In this document: piece after piece, positions 46,218-51,482 of the stretch
Layout of the letters: each line of letters opens with the position of its first letter
Position numbering within the stretch: the stretch's first letter is position 1
IMG/VR virus record: IMGVR_UViG_3300020472_000035
Location: 1 to 53,895 of that record
Strand: one strand, 5' to 3'
From: a virus
DNA: 53,895 nt
The notes under the pieces: model-generated
Databases searched by the model: none
Seen by the model: the letters and a program-made list of their open reading frames with translations, nothing else
What the model was told of the DNA's origin: nothing
Translations under genes and position numbers: made by a program

Positions 46218-46546
46218 CAGATTTTATAGAAAGTATAGCTCAAAAATAGTTCTTCACCTGCTTCAATAGGTCTAATGACCTTAACATAATATCTTTTTAT
46301 TGACTTATAGTGGGTTTTTGTCAAATTATACATTTTTTCGACCCTTGAACACGTTTTTTCGCAATTTGGAATGTCATTATGGTTAATAAACCCACCTAAC
46401 GGTGTTCTAACGATCTCTTCTTGCAAAATAATGTGGGAAAGACCCAGTTCAGTCCCTACTTTTAATGGAACTTTGGTAAATATACCCTGTCCTGCGACAG
46501 GACTAGCACCAATGTATAATCCTTCGGGTAATGCCTGATAAGTCAC
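46217..46546 (-). CDS. Small SET-domain protein (putative protein lysine methyltransferase)
   Basis: A 109-residue protein beginning with GTG; an in-frame stop lies just upstream and there is no earlier ATG in frame. SET-type motifs are visible: a GQG turn at 19-21 (ASPVAGQGIFTKVPLKVG), the pseudoknot motif GGFINHNDIPNCE at 51-63, and EAGEELFLSYTFY at 96-107 with the candidate catalytic Tyr104. SET domains transfer methyl groups from S-adenosylmethionine to lysines. This one is short, lacking pre-SET and post-SET cysteines. It is the first gene of the gp25-gp6-giant unit, downstream of the 46,569 late promoter, so it would be made late and may modify a virion or host protein. The substrate is unknown. 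Confidence 0.75.
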   Translation of the reverse strand: MTYQALPEGLYIGASPVAGQGIFTKVPLKVGTELGLSHIILQEEIVRTPLGGFINHNDIPNCEKTCSRVEKMYNLTKTHYKSIKRYYVKVIRPIEAGEELFLSYTFYKI

Positions 46547-46560
46547 TAATCATAATGTAA

Positions 46561-46764
46561 CTAATTATTATTTATCGAGGCAACACAGTCTTGCACAGCT
46601 TTAAGCCTTTGATATAATTTATCGCAAGCAGGTTCCGTCTTTCTAGACTTCCAAACCTGCATTACCATTAAATCGAATTCGTCATCCGTTAACCATAAAG
46701 GCATCGGATATTTTTTTGGTTTGTTTAGTCGGGACTCCGACCAAGCTTCATTTATCTCGTCCAT
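46561..46764 (-). CDS. Hypothetical protein, 67 aa
   Basis: A helical, Trp-containing protein (AWSESRLNKPKKYPMPLWLT, then DDEFDLMVMQVWKSRKTEPA). It is not recognised. Its start lies inside the end of the preceding 54-residue gene (17 nt overlap in another frame), and its last codons overlap the late promoter for the SET/gp25 unit. It is the last of the small-gene block before the virion genes. Confidence 0.75.
   Translation of the reverse strand: MDEINEAWSESRLNKPKKYPMPLWLTDDEFDLMVMQVWKSRKTEPACDKLYQRLKAVQDCVASINNN
46569..46575 (-). promoter_or_regulatory. T4-type late promoter for the SET-gp25-gp6-giant unit
   Basis: The minus strand reads TCGATAAATAATAATTAG. The ATAAATA core lies 22 nt upstream of the GTG start at 46546 and inside the 3' end of the 67-residue gene. 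It marks the switch from small genes to baseplate genes. Confidence 0.7.
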
Positions 46765-46912
46765 TTTCAGGTGTTTTGGTTAGATACTCACACTCTTCGG
46801 TCCATTCATCCATTGCTTCACGGACAATAGACTTCATTTCATCACGCCACTTCTTACGATACTCCTCATATTTCTCCATTCTCTTTTCTTTGATCTTTTT
46901 GAAGTTGAACAT
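46748..46912 (-). CDS. Hypothetical protein, 54 aa, charged helix
   Basis: The frame reads MFNFKKIKEKRMEKYEEYRK followed by KWRDEMKSIVREAMDEWTEE and ends ENGRDK. It is strongly charged and predicted to be a single amphipathic helix. It starts 2 nt after the stop of the upstream 59-residue gene and overlaps the downstream gene by 17 nt, the packing typical of this block. Function is unknown. Confidence 0.7.
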   Translation of the reverse strand: MFNFKKIKEKRMEKYEEYRKKWRDEMKSIVREAMDEWTEECEYLTKTPENGRDK

Positions 46913-46914
46913 GA

Positions 46915-47094
46915 TTATTTTTCTTTAGAACGATTTATAAGACTAATGAACTTATCAGCAGCAAATGTACCGCCAATACACACATCAATATCATCTCCGT
47001 CATCCCATACGGGTTCACCATTCTTTTTACGCATATCCAGAGCTTTCTCTAGATCATCAATTATCTTTTGCGTTATTTTCACGGATATCCTCAT
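46915..47094 (-). CDS. Hypothetical protein, 59 aa
   Basis: The frame reads MRISVKITQKIIDDLEKALD, continues MRKKNGEPVWDDGDDIDVCI and ends INRSKEK. A basic/helical N-terminal half is followed by an acidic patch (DDGDDID). Its start overlaps the end of the 46-residue gene by 38 nt in a different frame; coding support is the sensible protein composition and the tight junction with the next gene (TAA, two bases, ATG). Not recognised. Confidence 0.68.
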   Translation of the reverse strand: MRISVKITQKIIDDLEKALDMRKKNGEPVWDDGDDIDVCIGGTFAADKFISLINRSKEK

Positions 47095-47197
47095 GTAATT
47101 TGGCTAGTGCTGCACGCACTTCAGGAGTTTCATCCCACTCCCACACATTACTATGCTTAGGATTCTTTTTTTCCTGTGTCCATGTTCGTTTTGTCAT
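47057..47197 (-). CDS. Hypothetical protein, 46 aa
   Basis: The start at 47197 is chosen because GAGGAG lies 8 nt upstream; the frame is open further upstream to 47245 but without a ribosome binding site. The protein reads MTKRTWTQEKKNPKHSNVWE, then WDETPEVRAALAKLHEDIRE. The basic N-terminus and helical C-terminus suggest a small binding protein, but no family is recognised. It overlaps both neighbours by about 40 nt. Confidence 0.65.
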   Translation of the reverse strand: MTKRTWTQEKKNPKHSNVWEWDETPEVRAALAKLHEDIRENNAKDN

Positions 47198-47468
47198 AAG
47201 GTGGCTCCTCTTCTCCAACATAATGTTTGAATTTTTCCGTATCAAAGTAAGAAGTGTAGTTAAATTTACCTTCTCTCTCGTCTAATACCTCATTAAGAAG
47301 TATTTTCAACTCCTTAACATATGTATCAGTGAACAACCGACGAGGTTTCATGATAGCAGGTTTATGAACTTGCGCTTTTCCCTTATACTTTGCTGCTTCT
47401 TCAGGAGACATAGGACCACCCATTCCCTGAGTGTCTATGTAACTTCCTGGTATTGGTTTATCAGACAT
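47157..47468 (-). CDS. Hypothetical protein, 103 aa
   Basis: The start at 47468 (MSDKPIPGSYIDTQGMGGPM) is preferred over an in-frame Met 15 codons upstream, because the upstream gene's stop overlaps it by 8 nt and GAGAG lies nearby. The N-terminus is Gly/Pro-rich and probably flexible; the middle is helical (TDTYVKELKILLNEVLDERE); the end is acidic then Lys-rich. Not recognised. Its position among early/middle-type small genes gives no clear role. Confidence 0.72.
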   Translation of the reverse strand: MSDKPIPGSYIDTQGMGGPMSPEEAAKYKGKAQVHKPAIMKPRRLFTDTYVKELKILLNEVLDEREGKFNYTSYFDTEKFKHYVGEEEPPYDKTNMDTGKKES

Positions 47469-47619
47469 AATCAAATCTCTCTGCGATGCCTCTTGCGTGG
47501 CGATTGTGCTCAATTAGTTTATTTACCCATATGCGTTCAGCAAGAGTAGTATGCCGATTCAGTTTTACCTTACAACAGATTTCAACTAAACGGCATCTGT
47601 ACTCTTTACTTAGAGACAT
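47461..47619 (-). CDS. Small basic helical protein, 52 aa
   Basis: The protein reads MSLSKEYRCRLVEICCKVKL, then NRHTTLAERIWVNKLIEHNR and HARGIAERFDYV. It is helical and rich in Arg, Lys and His with paired cysteines (CC at 15-16). AAGGA lies about 8 nt before the ATG. I recognise the pattern from other T4-like cyanophages but know no function. The TGA-T-ATG junction with the upstream 48-residue gene suggests coupled translation. Confidence 0.75.
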   Translation of the reverse strand: MSLSKEYRCRLVEICCKVKLNRHTTLAERIWVNKLIEHNRHARGIAERFDYV

Positions 47620-47620
47620 A

Positions 47621-47767
47621 TCAGCGTCCTTGTCCACGATACTTCTTCTTCGCGGAATTACGAGACGATGGTGCGTATTTTGTTAAAGCACTGCGTCCTT
47701 GACGTGTTTTCTTCGGTTTTGACTCAATATAGTCCTTATTTGAGTTCCAAGCTACTGCTTTTGCCAT
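47621..47767 (-). CDS. Very basic 48-residue protein ending KYRGQGR
   Basis: The protein reads MAKAVAWNSNKDYIESKPKK, then TRQGRSALTKYAPSSRNSAK and KKYRGQGR. Fourteen of 48 residues are Lys or Arg, with only two acidic residues, which suggests nucleic-acid or ribosome binding. A GGAG lies 7 nt before the ATG. I recognise this ending from small proteins of marine T4-like phages; no function is known to me. It is coupled to the next gene by a TGA-T-ATG junction. Confidence 0.78.
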   Translation of the reverse strand: MAKAVAWNSNKDYIESKPKKTRQGRSALTKYAPSSRNSAKKKYRGQGR

Positions 47768-47785
47768 AAAATACTCCGTTTTTGG

Positions 47786-48040
47786 TTAAATTTTGCCGAA
47801 AGTGCGTGATTTTCCCTCTAAATCGTCTAATCTTTTGAAAATAGTGTCAAAAGTATCGAATAATGACAGATAATCGTCATATCCGTAGGGTTTATAGAAG
47901 GTTTTATCACTTGTTGGCTGTTCAGCTACACGTTTCTCTAGTTCATTAAGTCTATCAATGATTTGCTTTAAACCATCACCAAGAGCTTTGTTGAACTTCC
48001 ACTGTTCTAGCCAATGTTCATCATACTCGTGTTCTGACAT
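47786..48040 (-). CDS. Hypothetical protein with coiled coil, 84 aa
   Basis: The N-terminus is acidic and aromatic (MSEHEYDEHWLEQWKFNKAL), followed by a heptad-like helix (LKQIIDRLNELEKRVAEQ, about 24-41), and a second amphipathic helix at the end (YLSLFDTFDTIFKRLDDLEG). Such paired helices suggest oligomerisation. Its first 20 nt overlap the end of the preceding 57-residue gene. Not recognised. Confidence 0.75.
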   Translation of the reverse strand: MSEHEYDEHWLEQWKFNKALGDGLKQIIDRLNELEKRVAEQPTSDKTFYKPYGYDDYLSLFDTFDTIFKRLDDLEGKSRTFGKI

Positions 48041-48194
48041 TATATTCTATCACAATTTTCTTAGAAGATCTACCCGTGCTGTTTAGGGTTTCAGTTCTTT
48101 GCATTGTTCCACCTAATTCACCTGTAATGCAAAGAAGTTCAGCAATTAGTTCTCCTTCATCAAGAGAATGGAATTTATCCTCTTCAGTGGTCAT
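48021..48194 (-). CDS. Hypothetical protein, 57 aa
   Basis: The frame reads MTTEEDKFHSLDEGELIAEL, then LCITGELGGTMQRTETLNST and ends VIEYNVRTRV. It is acidic at the N-terminus with a C-terminal beta strand. The ATG overlaps the stop of the upstream gene (ATGA, 4 nt), a classic coupling junction, and its 3' end overlaps the 84-residue gene by 20 nt. Function is unknown. Confidence 0.7.
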   Translation of the reverse strand: MTTEEDKFHSLDEGELIAELLCITGELGGTMQRTETLNSTGRSSKKIVIEYNVRTRV

Positions 48195-48400
48195 TTTTTA
48201 GTACTAAAATACTTCTCGATGACTACTAACTGATCTTCATAACGTGCAATCTTATCCAATTCGCATTGAATTGCTTCTGAAATGTCAGAATGCTCTCCAA
48301 TACCTACTGGATGTTCCAGATAGACGTTAACATTCACTTTATGTTTGGCTATCTCACCTTTAGCGTGAGCAATCACTGCCGCTAACAATTGTTCTCTCAT
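48191..48400 (-). CDS. Conserved cyanophage-type small protein, 69 aa
   Basis: The start at 48400 (MREQLLAAVIAHAKGEIAKH) is preferred over an in-frame ATG at 48409, because the sigma-70 promoter at 48422-48450 would leave only about 6 nt of leader for the longer form. The protein is helical, with VYLEHPVGIGEHSDISEAIQ in the middle and a Tyr/Asp-rich helix at the end. I recognise this pattern from other cyanophages as a conserved protein of unknown function. It is the first gene of a new transcription unit running left. Confidence 0.78.
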   Translation of the reverse strand: MREQLLAAVIAHAKGEIAKHKVNVNVYLEHPVGIGEHSDISEAIQCELDKIARYEDQLVVIEKYFSTKK

Positions 48401-48421
48401 ATGTAACATGTAATTGTTTTG

Positions 48422-48450
48422 ATTATATCCTTATATATCGAAAAAGTCAA
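48422..48450 (-). promoter_or_regulatory. Sigma-70-type promoter TTGACT-N17-TATAAT
   Basis: On the minus strand TTGACT (48445-48450) and TATAAT (48422-48427) are separated by exactly 17 nt. It overlaps the last codons of the 80-residue Cys-rich gene and would start a transcript near 48415 for the 69-residue gene and those after it. Confidence 0.75.
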
Positions 48451-48673
48451 GCATTATCTCTCTATGTTTCCAAGTGAGACCGCTTGTAGACCCTTTACAA
48501 GCATTTATACACGTCTCATCACTCAATTCGTTACAAACTAGACCAGCAAGGTCATGAGGGCACGCTTCTCGTCCTGTAGCCCAGTACAATTGCCCATCTA
48601 ACCATCTCGCTTCACAACAAGGGCATTCCTTTATACTAAGACTCGTGGATCGCCGCCGACGGGGGTTACTCAT
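48431..48673 (-). CDS. Cys-rich small protein, possible zinc-binding, 80 aa
   Basis: The N-terminus is very basic (PRRRRST), followed by Cys17, Cys19 and Cys20 (KECPCCEARWLDGQLYWATG), then Cys38-Pro-His40, Cys47, Cys55 and Cys59. The Cys/His spacing suggests a small zinc-binding fold, though it is not a classical ribbon. It starts inside the last 8 nt of the 2OG-oxygenase gene, so the two are coupled. I recognise it as a cyanophage-type protein but know no role. Confidence 0.75.
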   Translation of the reverse strand: MSNPRRRRSTSLSIKECPCCEARWLDGQLYWATGREACPHDLAGLVCNELSDETCINACKGSTSGLTWKHREIMLDFFDI

Positions 48674-49262
48674 ACAATAGCTCCTTTACTGTAATAGGAT
48701 CGAATCCAGATATTCCACAATCATAAGACCCAGGTATTTCTTTTCCCATTATACCTTTATATTTAAAAATTAGCACATATCTGTTATGTAAGTAATAAGG
48801 TGTGGGTGTTCGCGCCGAATGAGGTATTCTACCATCAAATATAACAACTCGACCAGGCTTAGGTAGTATACTCTTATAGATCTCTAACTCATCATCATAG
48901 AAAATAGTCTCTCCACCGTAGTTAGGATGCCAATGTGAGTTCAAATATACCATCATAGTATATCCCTGATGTATATGAGGTGCACAGTCACAGTGGATAA
49001 CAGGCGCATCACCGAACTTAAGAACATTAACATATACAGAATAACACTCAGTCGTTGGTACAGGTATACCACATAACTCAATACGTGATAGTATATTCTC
49101 TACAAAAGGATCAGTTAACTTAAAATCCTTCGTATAATACAAAGCACGTAGATCTACATCACCTTCCTGATTATTATCATACCTTCCACAAACATAAGAA
49201 AACTGCACGAGGTCGTCATGCAGTTTCTTAGATGCTATATCAGTATCATAATATTGTATCAA
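48666..49262 (-). CDS. 2-oxoglutarate/Fe(II)-dependent oxygenase, prolyl-4-hydroxylase-like
   Basis: A 198-residue protein with the double-stranded beta-helix signature. The iron ligands are His90 and Asp92 (DAPVIHCDCAPH) and distal His148 (RIPHSART). Arg161 in HNRYVLIFKY is the expected 2-oxoglutarate-binding residue. YGGETIFYDDE (115-125) and PGRVVIFDGR (136-145) are typical flanking strands. These enzymes couple oxidation of 2-oxoglutarate to hydroxylation, often of proline; cyanophages commonly carry them. It is full length for the P4H-like group. Its start overlaps the upstream membrane protein gene by 4 nt (ATGA). The substrate is unknown, and a phage or host protein is possible. Confidence 0.88.
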   Translation of the reverse strand: MIQYYDTDIASKKLHDDLVQFSYVCGRYDNNQEGDVDLRALYYTKDFKLTDPFVENILSRIELCGIPVPTTECYSVYVNVLKFGDAPVIHCDCAPHIHQGYTMMVYLNSHWHPNYGGETIFYDDELEIYKSILPKPGRVVIFDGRIPHSARTPTPYYLHNRYVLIFKYKGIMGKEIPGSYDCGISGFDPITVKELLYE

Positions 49263-49507
49263 GCTTCTTCTTCCTTCTTAGTATTTGCATTGATACCTTT
49301 CTCAGCAGCATAAAGAGCAAAAGTTTTGGTTGCCAGACCTTGCATTAACTCTTTGATATTATCTGAGTCATTCTCATCACATGCATTAGTCTCAAAACAT
49401 CCTACTACACTCCCTGCTACAATAGCAAGTTCTACTACCACTACAGCAAATACTAATCGAAATGCCCATTGTCCAGTGTTAAAACCTTTCTTTAAGAATC
49501 CTGTCAT
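49259..49507 (-). CDS. Small single-pass membrane protein, 82 aa
   Basis: After a short basic start (MTGFLKKGFNTGQWAFR) a hydrophobic helix of about 22 residues (about 16-37, FRLVFAVVVVELAIVAGSVV) is followed by a Cys/Asn/Asp-rich stretch and a Lys/Glu-rich tail. The positive residues before the helix predict an N-in orientation. Start and stop overlap neighbouring genes by 1 and 4 nt. Phage membrane proteins of this size can act in lysis, exclusion or host-membrane modification; the sequence does not decide. Confidence 0.75.
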   Translation of the reverse strand: MTGFLKKGFNTGQWAFRLVFAVVVVELAIVAGSVVGCFETNACDENDSDNIKELMQGLATKTFALYAAEKGINANTKKEEEA

Positions 49508-49668
49508 TATTCTTCTACCTTTTTAAGTGTGAACTTATTATCTAGCACATCGTATTGAAGATCGCTGTCGGTATCCCATCCAAGTTCTTCGCAAATATCG
49601 TAGGGAATTGTTAATATCAAATCTCCGAAGTCATCTTCCTCCAGACGTGTAGTGAATCTCTTGCTCAT
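49507..49668 (-). CDS. Small AbrB/MazE-like protein, 53 aa
   Basis: The protein reads MSKRFTTRLEEDDFGDLILT, then IPYDICEELGWDTDSDLQYD and ends FTLKKVEE. The core LILTIPYDICEELGW, an acidic turn, and then a final strand resembles the swapped-hairpin AbrB fold of small DNA-binding proteins and antitoxins. If so it may be a transcription regulator. The resemblance is judged by eye only and no partner toxin gene is visible. Its stop overlaps the next start (TAATG), and its start overlaps the preceding stop by 4 nt. Confidence 0.7.
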   Translation of the reverse strand: MSKRFTTRLEEDDFGDLILTIPYDICEELGWDTDSDLQYDVLDNKFTLKKVEE

Positions 49669-49880
49669 AGTCTATTTGTTTGTGTGTACTCTCTGGGATG
49701 ACTTGATTTCCATTTCTCCCACGATGTATATAGTGCCTCCTTGTCTTCGGGTCTACCAGAGATGGCACATTGTTGTGCACACTCATACATCCGAGGGTCT
49801 AGGAACCCCTCTTTTCTGAGTAATTGCTCTAAACACCATACACGATCGTCCTGTGCTTCTTGGGCGTTCTTGTCAATCAT
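49665..49880 (-). CDS. Hypothetical protein, 71 aa
   Basis: A helical protein with three cysteines (DDRVWCLEQLLRKEGFLDPR and MYECAQQCAISGRPEDKEAL) and Trp-rich end (WEKWKSSHP). It follows the only larger non-coding gap of this block, so it is probably the first gene of its transcript. Not recognised. Confidence 0.75.
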   Translation of the reverse strand: MIDKNAQEAQDDRVWCLEQLLRKEGFLDPRMYECAQQCAISGRPEDKEALYTSWEKWKSSHPREYTQTNRL

Positions 49881-50054
49881 TTTTTTACCTGTGGAAAATT
49901 TTTAATGGTGGTAATTTTTTTATTTTTTTATTATATAACACTAGCGTTTGGGAACCTTTGTAGGTTAGGGTAGTAAGCTTTTTAATATAAACGGCCCCCG
50001 AAGGGGCAAGATCATAGACCACCACTGCGATTTGGGTGTCTATTCTTTATACTC
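49881..50054. other. Non-coding gap with hairpin and A/T tracts
   Basis: A 174-base gap without a convincing gene. It holds the terminator-like hairpin at 49994-50007, a very A/T-rich stretch (49,895-49,940) and, on the minus strand, TATATAAT at about 49,932-49,939 that could be a -10 element without a clear -35. No tRNA fold was found. It probably separates two transcripts and carries the leader of the 71-residue gene. Confidence 0.6.
49994..50007 (-). terminator. UUCG-tetraloop hairpin, probable terminator
   Basis: On the minus strand GCCCC-TTCG-GGGGC forms a very stable tetraloop hairpin 47 nt after the stop of the 76-residue gene. The following bases (CGTTTATATT) are only moderately T-rich, so termination efficiency is uncertain. 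Confidence 0.55.
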
Positions 50055-50285
50055 TCATGCTAGATTGTCAAGGTCTGATTGTAACATAAGAGCACAATCC
50101 TTGGCAGTTTGTGAACCCATCCACTTGTTAATATGTCTGCTAGTTGTTACTGACCAGAATTTGTCGGTCTTTACGTAACCCTTGCCGAAGACATATGCCG
50201 CTACTGGAGTTTTATATGAAAACAGAATCCTTGCGTCCTCTGTCTCAACTTCAGTCATGTTTGAGGCAATTGGGGTAAGTTGCAT
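50055..50285 (-). CDS. Conserved phage protein (possibly DUF8033-like), 76 aa
   Basis: The sequence MQLTPIASNMTEVETEDARI, LFSYKTPVAAYV and WSVTTSRHINKWMGS resembles a small family shared by cyanophages and other phages, which I believe is called DUF8033; the name is from memory. A strong AAAGGAG ribosome binding site precedes the ATG, and a good sigma-70 promoter (50312-50341) lies just upstream. A hairpin terminator follows. It looks like a single-gene early transcript. Function is unknown. Confidence 0.8.
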   Translation of the reverse strand: MQLTPIASNMTEVETEDARILFSYKTPVAAYVFGKGYVKTDKFWSVTTSRHINKWMGSQTAKDCALMLQSDLDNLA

Positions 50286-50311
50286 GAGTGCTCCTTTTGA
50301 TTTATACTAAT

Positions 50312-50341
50312 ATTATACATGCCTCAGAGGGGCATTGGCAA
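50312..50341 (-). promoter_or_regulatory. Sigma-70-type promoter TTGCCA-N18-TATAAT with palindromic spacer
   Basis: On the minus strand TTGCCA (50336-50341) and TATAAT (50312-50317) are 18 nt apart, placing a start about 20 nt before the ATG at 50285. The spacer ATGCCCCTCTGAGGCATG is an imperfect inverted repeat that could be a repressor site or the tail end of the upstream transcript's hairpin. Confidence 0.75.
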
Positions 50342-50354
50342 GTACTTGTAACAC

Positions 50355-50543
50355 TTAGTCTATTGGCACATGGTAGCAGAGACCTTCGGCGAGTAATCGT
50401 GTGCATGATTTGTTTATACTTTCATCCTCCGAATATTGTTCCGTATCTAACATAAATTGGCAGTAATCTACAAGGTCATTGTTGTTAAGTTGTGGAAAAC
50501 TCTCGGAGAGTTGTTTATACTTTCCTGGGAGATACATTGACAT
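50355..50543 (-). CDS. Hypothetical protein, 62 aa
   Basis: The sequence MSMYLPGKYKQLSESFPQLN, then NNDLVDYCQFMLDTEQYSED, ends LCYHVPID. It is acidic and helical, unrecognised. The first ATG (50543) is taken; a second Met two codons on is an alternative. The perfect sigma-70 promoter at 50567-50595 would give a leader of about 17 nt, so this is probably a strongly transcribed early gene. Confidence 0.75.
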   Translation of the reverse strand: MSMYLPGKYKQLSESFPQLNNNDLVDYCQFMLDTEQYSEDESINKSCTRLLAEGLCYHVPID

Positions 50544-50566
50544 TGTTGATAGTTTGTATTGATAAC

Positions 50567-50595
50567 ATTATAGACGATTTCTGATAGATTGTCAA
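50567..50595 (-). promoter_or_regulatory. Perfect consensus sigma-70 promoter TTGACA-N17-TATAAT
   Basis: On the minus strand TTGACA (50590-50595) and TATAAT (50567-50572) are separated by exactly 17 nt, both hexamers matching consensus at every base. The expected start is near 50560. It sits in the 166-base gap 50544-50709, in which I see no gene. Confidence 0.88.
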
Positions 50596-50709
50596 GTAAT
50601 TGCAGTGTGTTAAGTAACATTGACGTGTCGGTAATCTGTGCGCTAAGACTACAATTAACGGAGACATTTATCAACGTTAAAGTAAACACTAATACATTTA
50701 TATTACCAT

Positions 50710-50880
50710 TTAATTGTTTTCAACATTTTCATCATACTTTTCCACAGAGGTGTTAGAAACCTTCCACAATTTGTGTTTTCTAATGTATTCCCAAGTAATA
50801 CAAGTTGTCTCCTTAAGTGTCATAAACACATACCTAATTTGATCTGCGGAACTAACACTTTTGTTAGGTAATTTGCTCAT
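50710..50880 (-). CDS. Hypothetical protein, 56 aa
   Basis: The frame reads MSKLPNKSVSSADQIRYVFM, then TLKETTCITWEYIRKHKLWK and ends EKYDENVENN. A helical, basic centre and acidic tail. It begins 6 nt after the stop of the 96-residue gene. Coding support is its reasonable composition and position; no family is recognised. Confidence 0.65.
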   Translation of the reverse strand: MSKLPNKSVSSADQIRYVFMTLKETTCITWEYIRKHKLWKVSNTSVEKYDENVENN

Positions 50881-50886
50881 AATATA

Positions 50887-51177
50887 TTATTGTATGTCAC
50901 TGTATCTATACTCCTGTGACTTATAACTTGTTTGTGTAATCTGTTGTTCTTTCTTATCATTTTCTTCTTTAATCTTGTTACGTGTAATGAATATAAGTTT
51001 TCCCCAATCCTGTGGATAAACTAATATATTACTCTCTCTATATCCTGTCATATAATTATCATCTTTCCACCTATTTGTTGTCACTGTAATGTATAATTCA
51101 TCAATGTAATTAACCCTGCCTATATCATCATTTAATTGGACTAATTCGCCTTTAATGAAGTTATACTTAGAGAGCAT
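50887..51177 (-). CDS. Hypothetical protein with SH3-like N-terminus, 96 aa
   Basis: The start at 51177 (MLSKYNFIKGELVQLNDDIG) is preferred; an in-frame ATG at 51186 is possible. The first half (GELVQLNDDIGRVNYIDE, then YITVTTNRW, ILVYPQDWGKLIFI) is beta-rich and reminiscent of small barrel folds; the end is Lys/Gln-rich and probably disordered. Not recognised. It starts just after the stop of the 43-residue gene. Confidence 0.72.
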   Translation of the reverse strand: MLSKYNFIKGELVQLNDDIGRVNYIDELYITVTTNRWKDDNYMTGYRESNILVYPQDWGKLIFITRNKIKEENDKKEQQITQTSYKSQEYRYSDIQ

Positions 51178-51179
51178 AA

Positions 51180-51311
51180 TTACCATCCATTCTTTTGTGC
51201 TTCTCGTCTATCTAGGTAGTCTAAGTATTCATCACCTGTCATAGATTCTTCCCAACAAGATGTACTATATGCCGATGAATTTCTTTGAGTTTCTAATAAC
51301 GAGTTTGTCAT
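51180..51311 (-). CDS. Hypothetical protein, 43 aa, uncertain
   Basis: The frame reads MTNSLLETQRNSSAYSTSCW followed by EESMTGDEYLDYLDRREAQK and ends NGW. The C-terminal acidic helix looks like real protein, and the stop sits at the start of the next gene. The start is uncertain: the frame is open to 51386, but that part lies under the 50-residue gene and looks like a shadow. Overlap with the upstream gene is 47 nt. Confidence 0.5.
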   Translation of the reverse strand: MTNSLLETQRNSSAYSTSCWEESMTGDEYLDYLDRREAQKNGW

Positions 51312-51417
51312 CTGCTCGGATTTCTTCTTCAGTATCCTTGTCATATATGACGACTGTTTGTGATAGTTCTTCTGGGGAAAGTTCATTGAGTTGTTGTAAC
51401 AATTGTTGGTAAGTCAT
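51265..51417 (-). CDS. Small protein of MTYQQLL type, 50 aa
   Basis: The start at 51417 (MTYQQLLQQLNELSPEELSQ) is chosen because this opening is characteristic of a small protein family seen in cyanobacteria and phages; the frame extends upstream to 51504. The rest (TVVIYDKDTEEEIRADDKLV) is beta-type and acidic. Function is unknown. If the longer 79-residue form is used, it would overlap the upstream membrane-protein gene by 22 nt. Confidence 0.7.
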   Translation of the reverse strand: MTYQQLLQQLNELSPEELSQTVVIYDKDTEEEIRADDKLVIRNSKKFIGI

Positions 51418-51482
51418 AGTTTCTTTGTTATCTTCCTCATACTGCAATAAGTCGATTGCATGTGTTAACAATGTCCAAGGGA

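Noticed and set aside
49950-50054. tRNA candidate in the non-coding gap
   Set aside because: The hairpin and the GTGGTGGTCTA stretch do not form a cloverleaf and there is no T-loop consensus.
50468-50689. Minus-strand frame of 73 residues overlapping the 62-residue gene
   Set aside because: It runs through the perfect sigma-70 promoter and 76 nt into the next gene in another frame, with Ser/Asn/Leu-rich composition and no ribosome binding site.
51312-51386. Upstream extension of the 43-residue gene
   Set aside because: This part lies entirely under the better-supported MTYQQLL-type gene and looks like its shadow.
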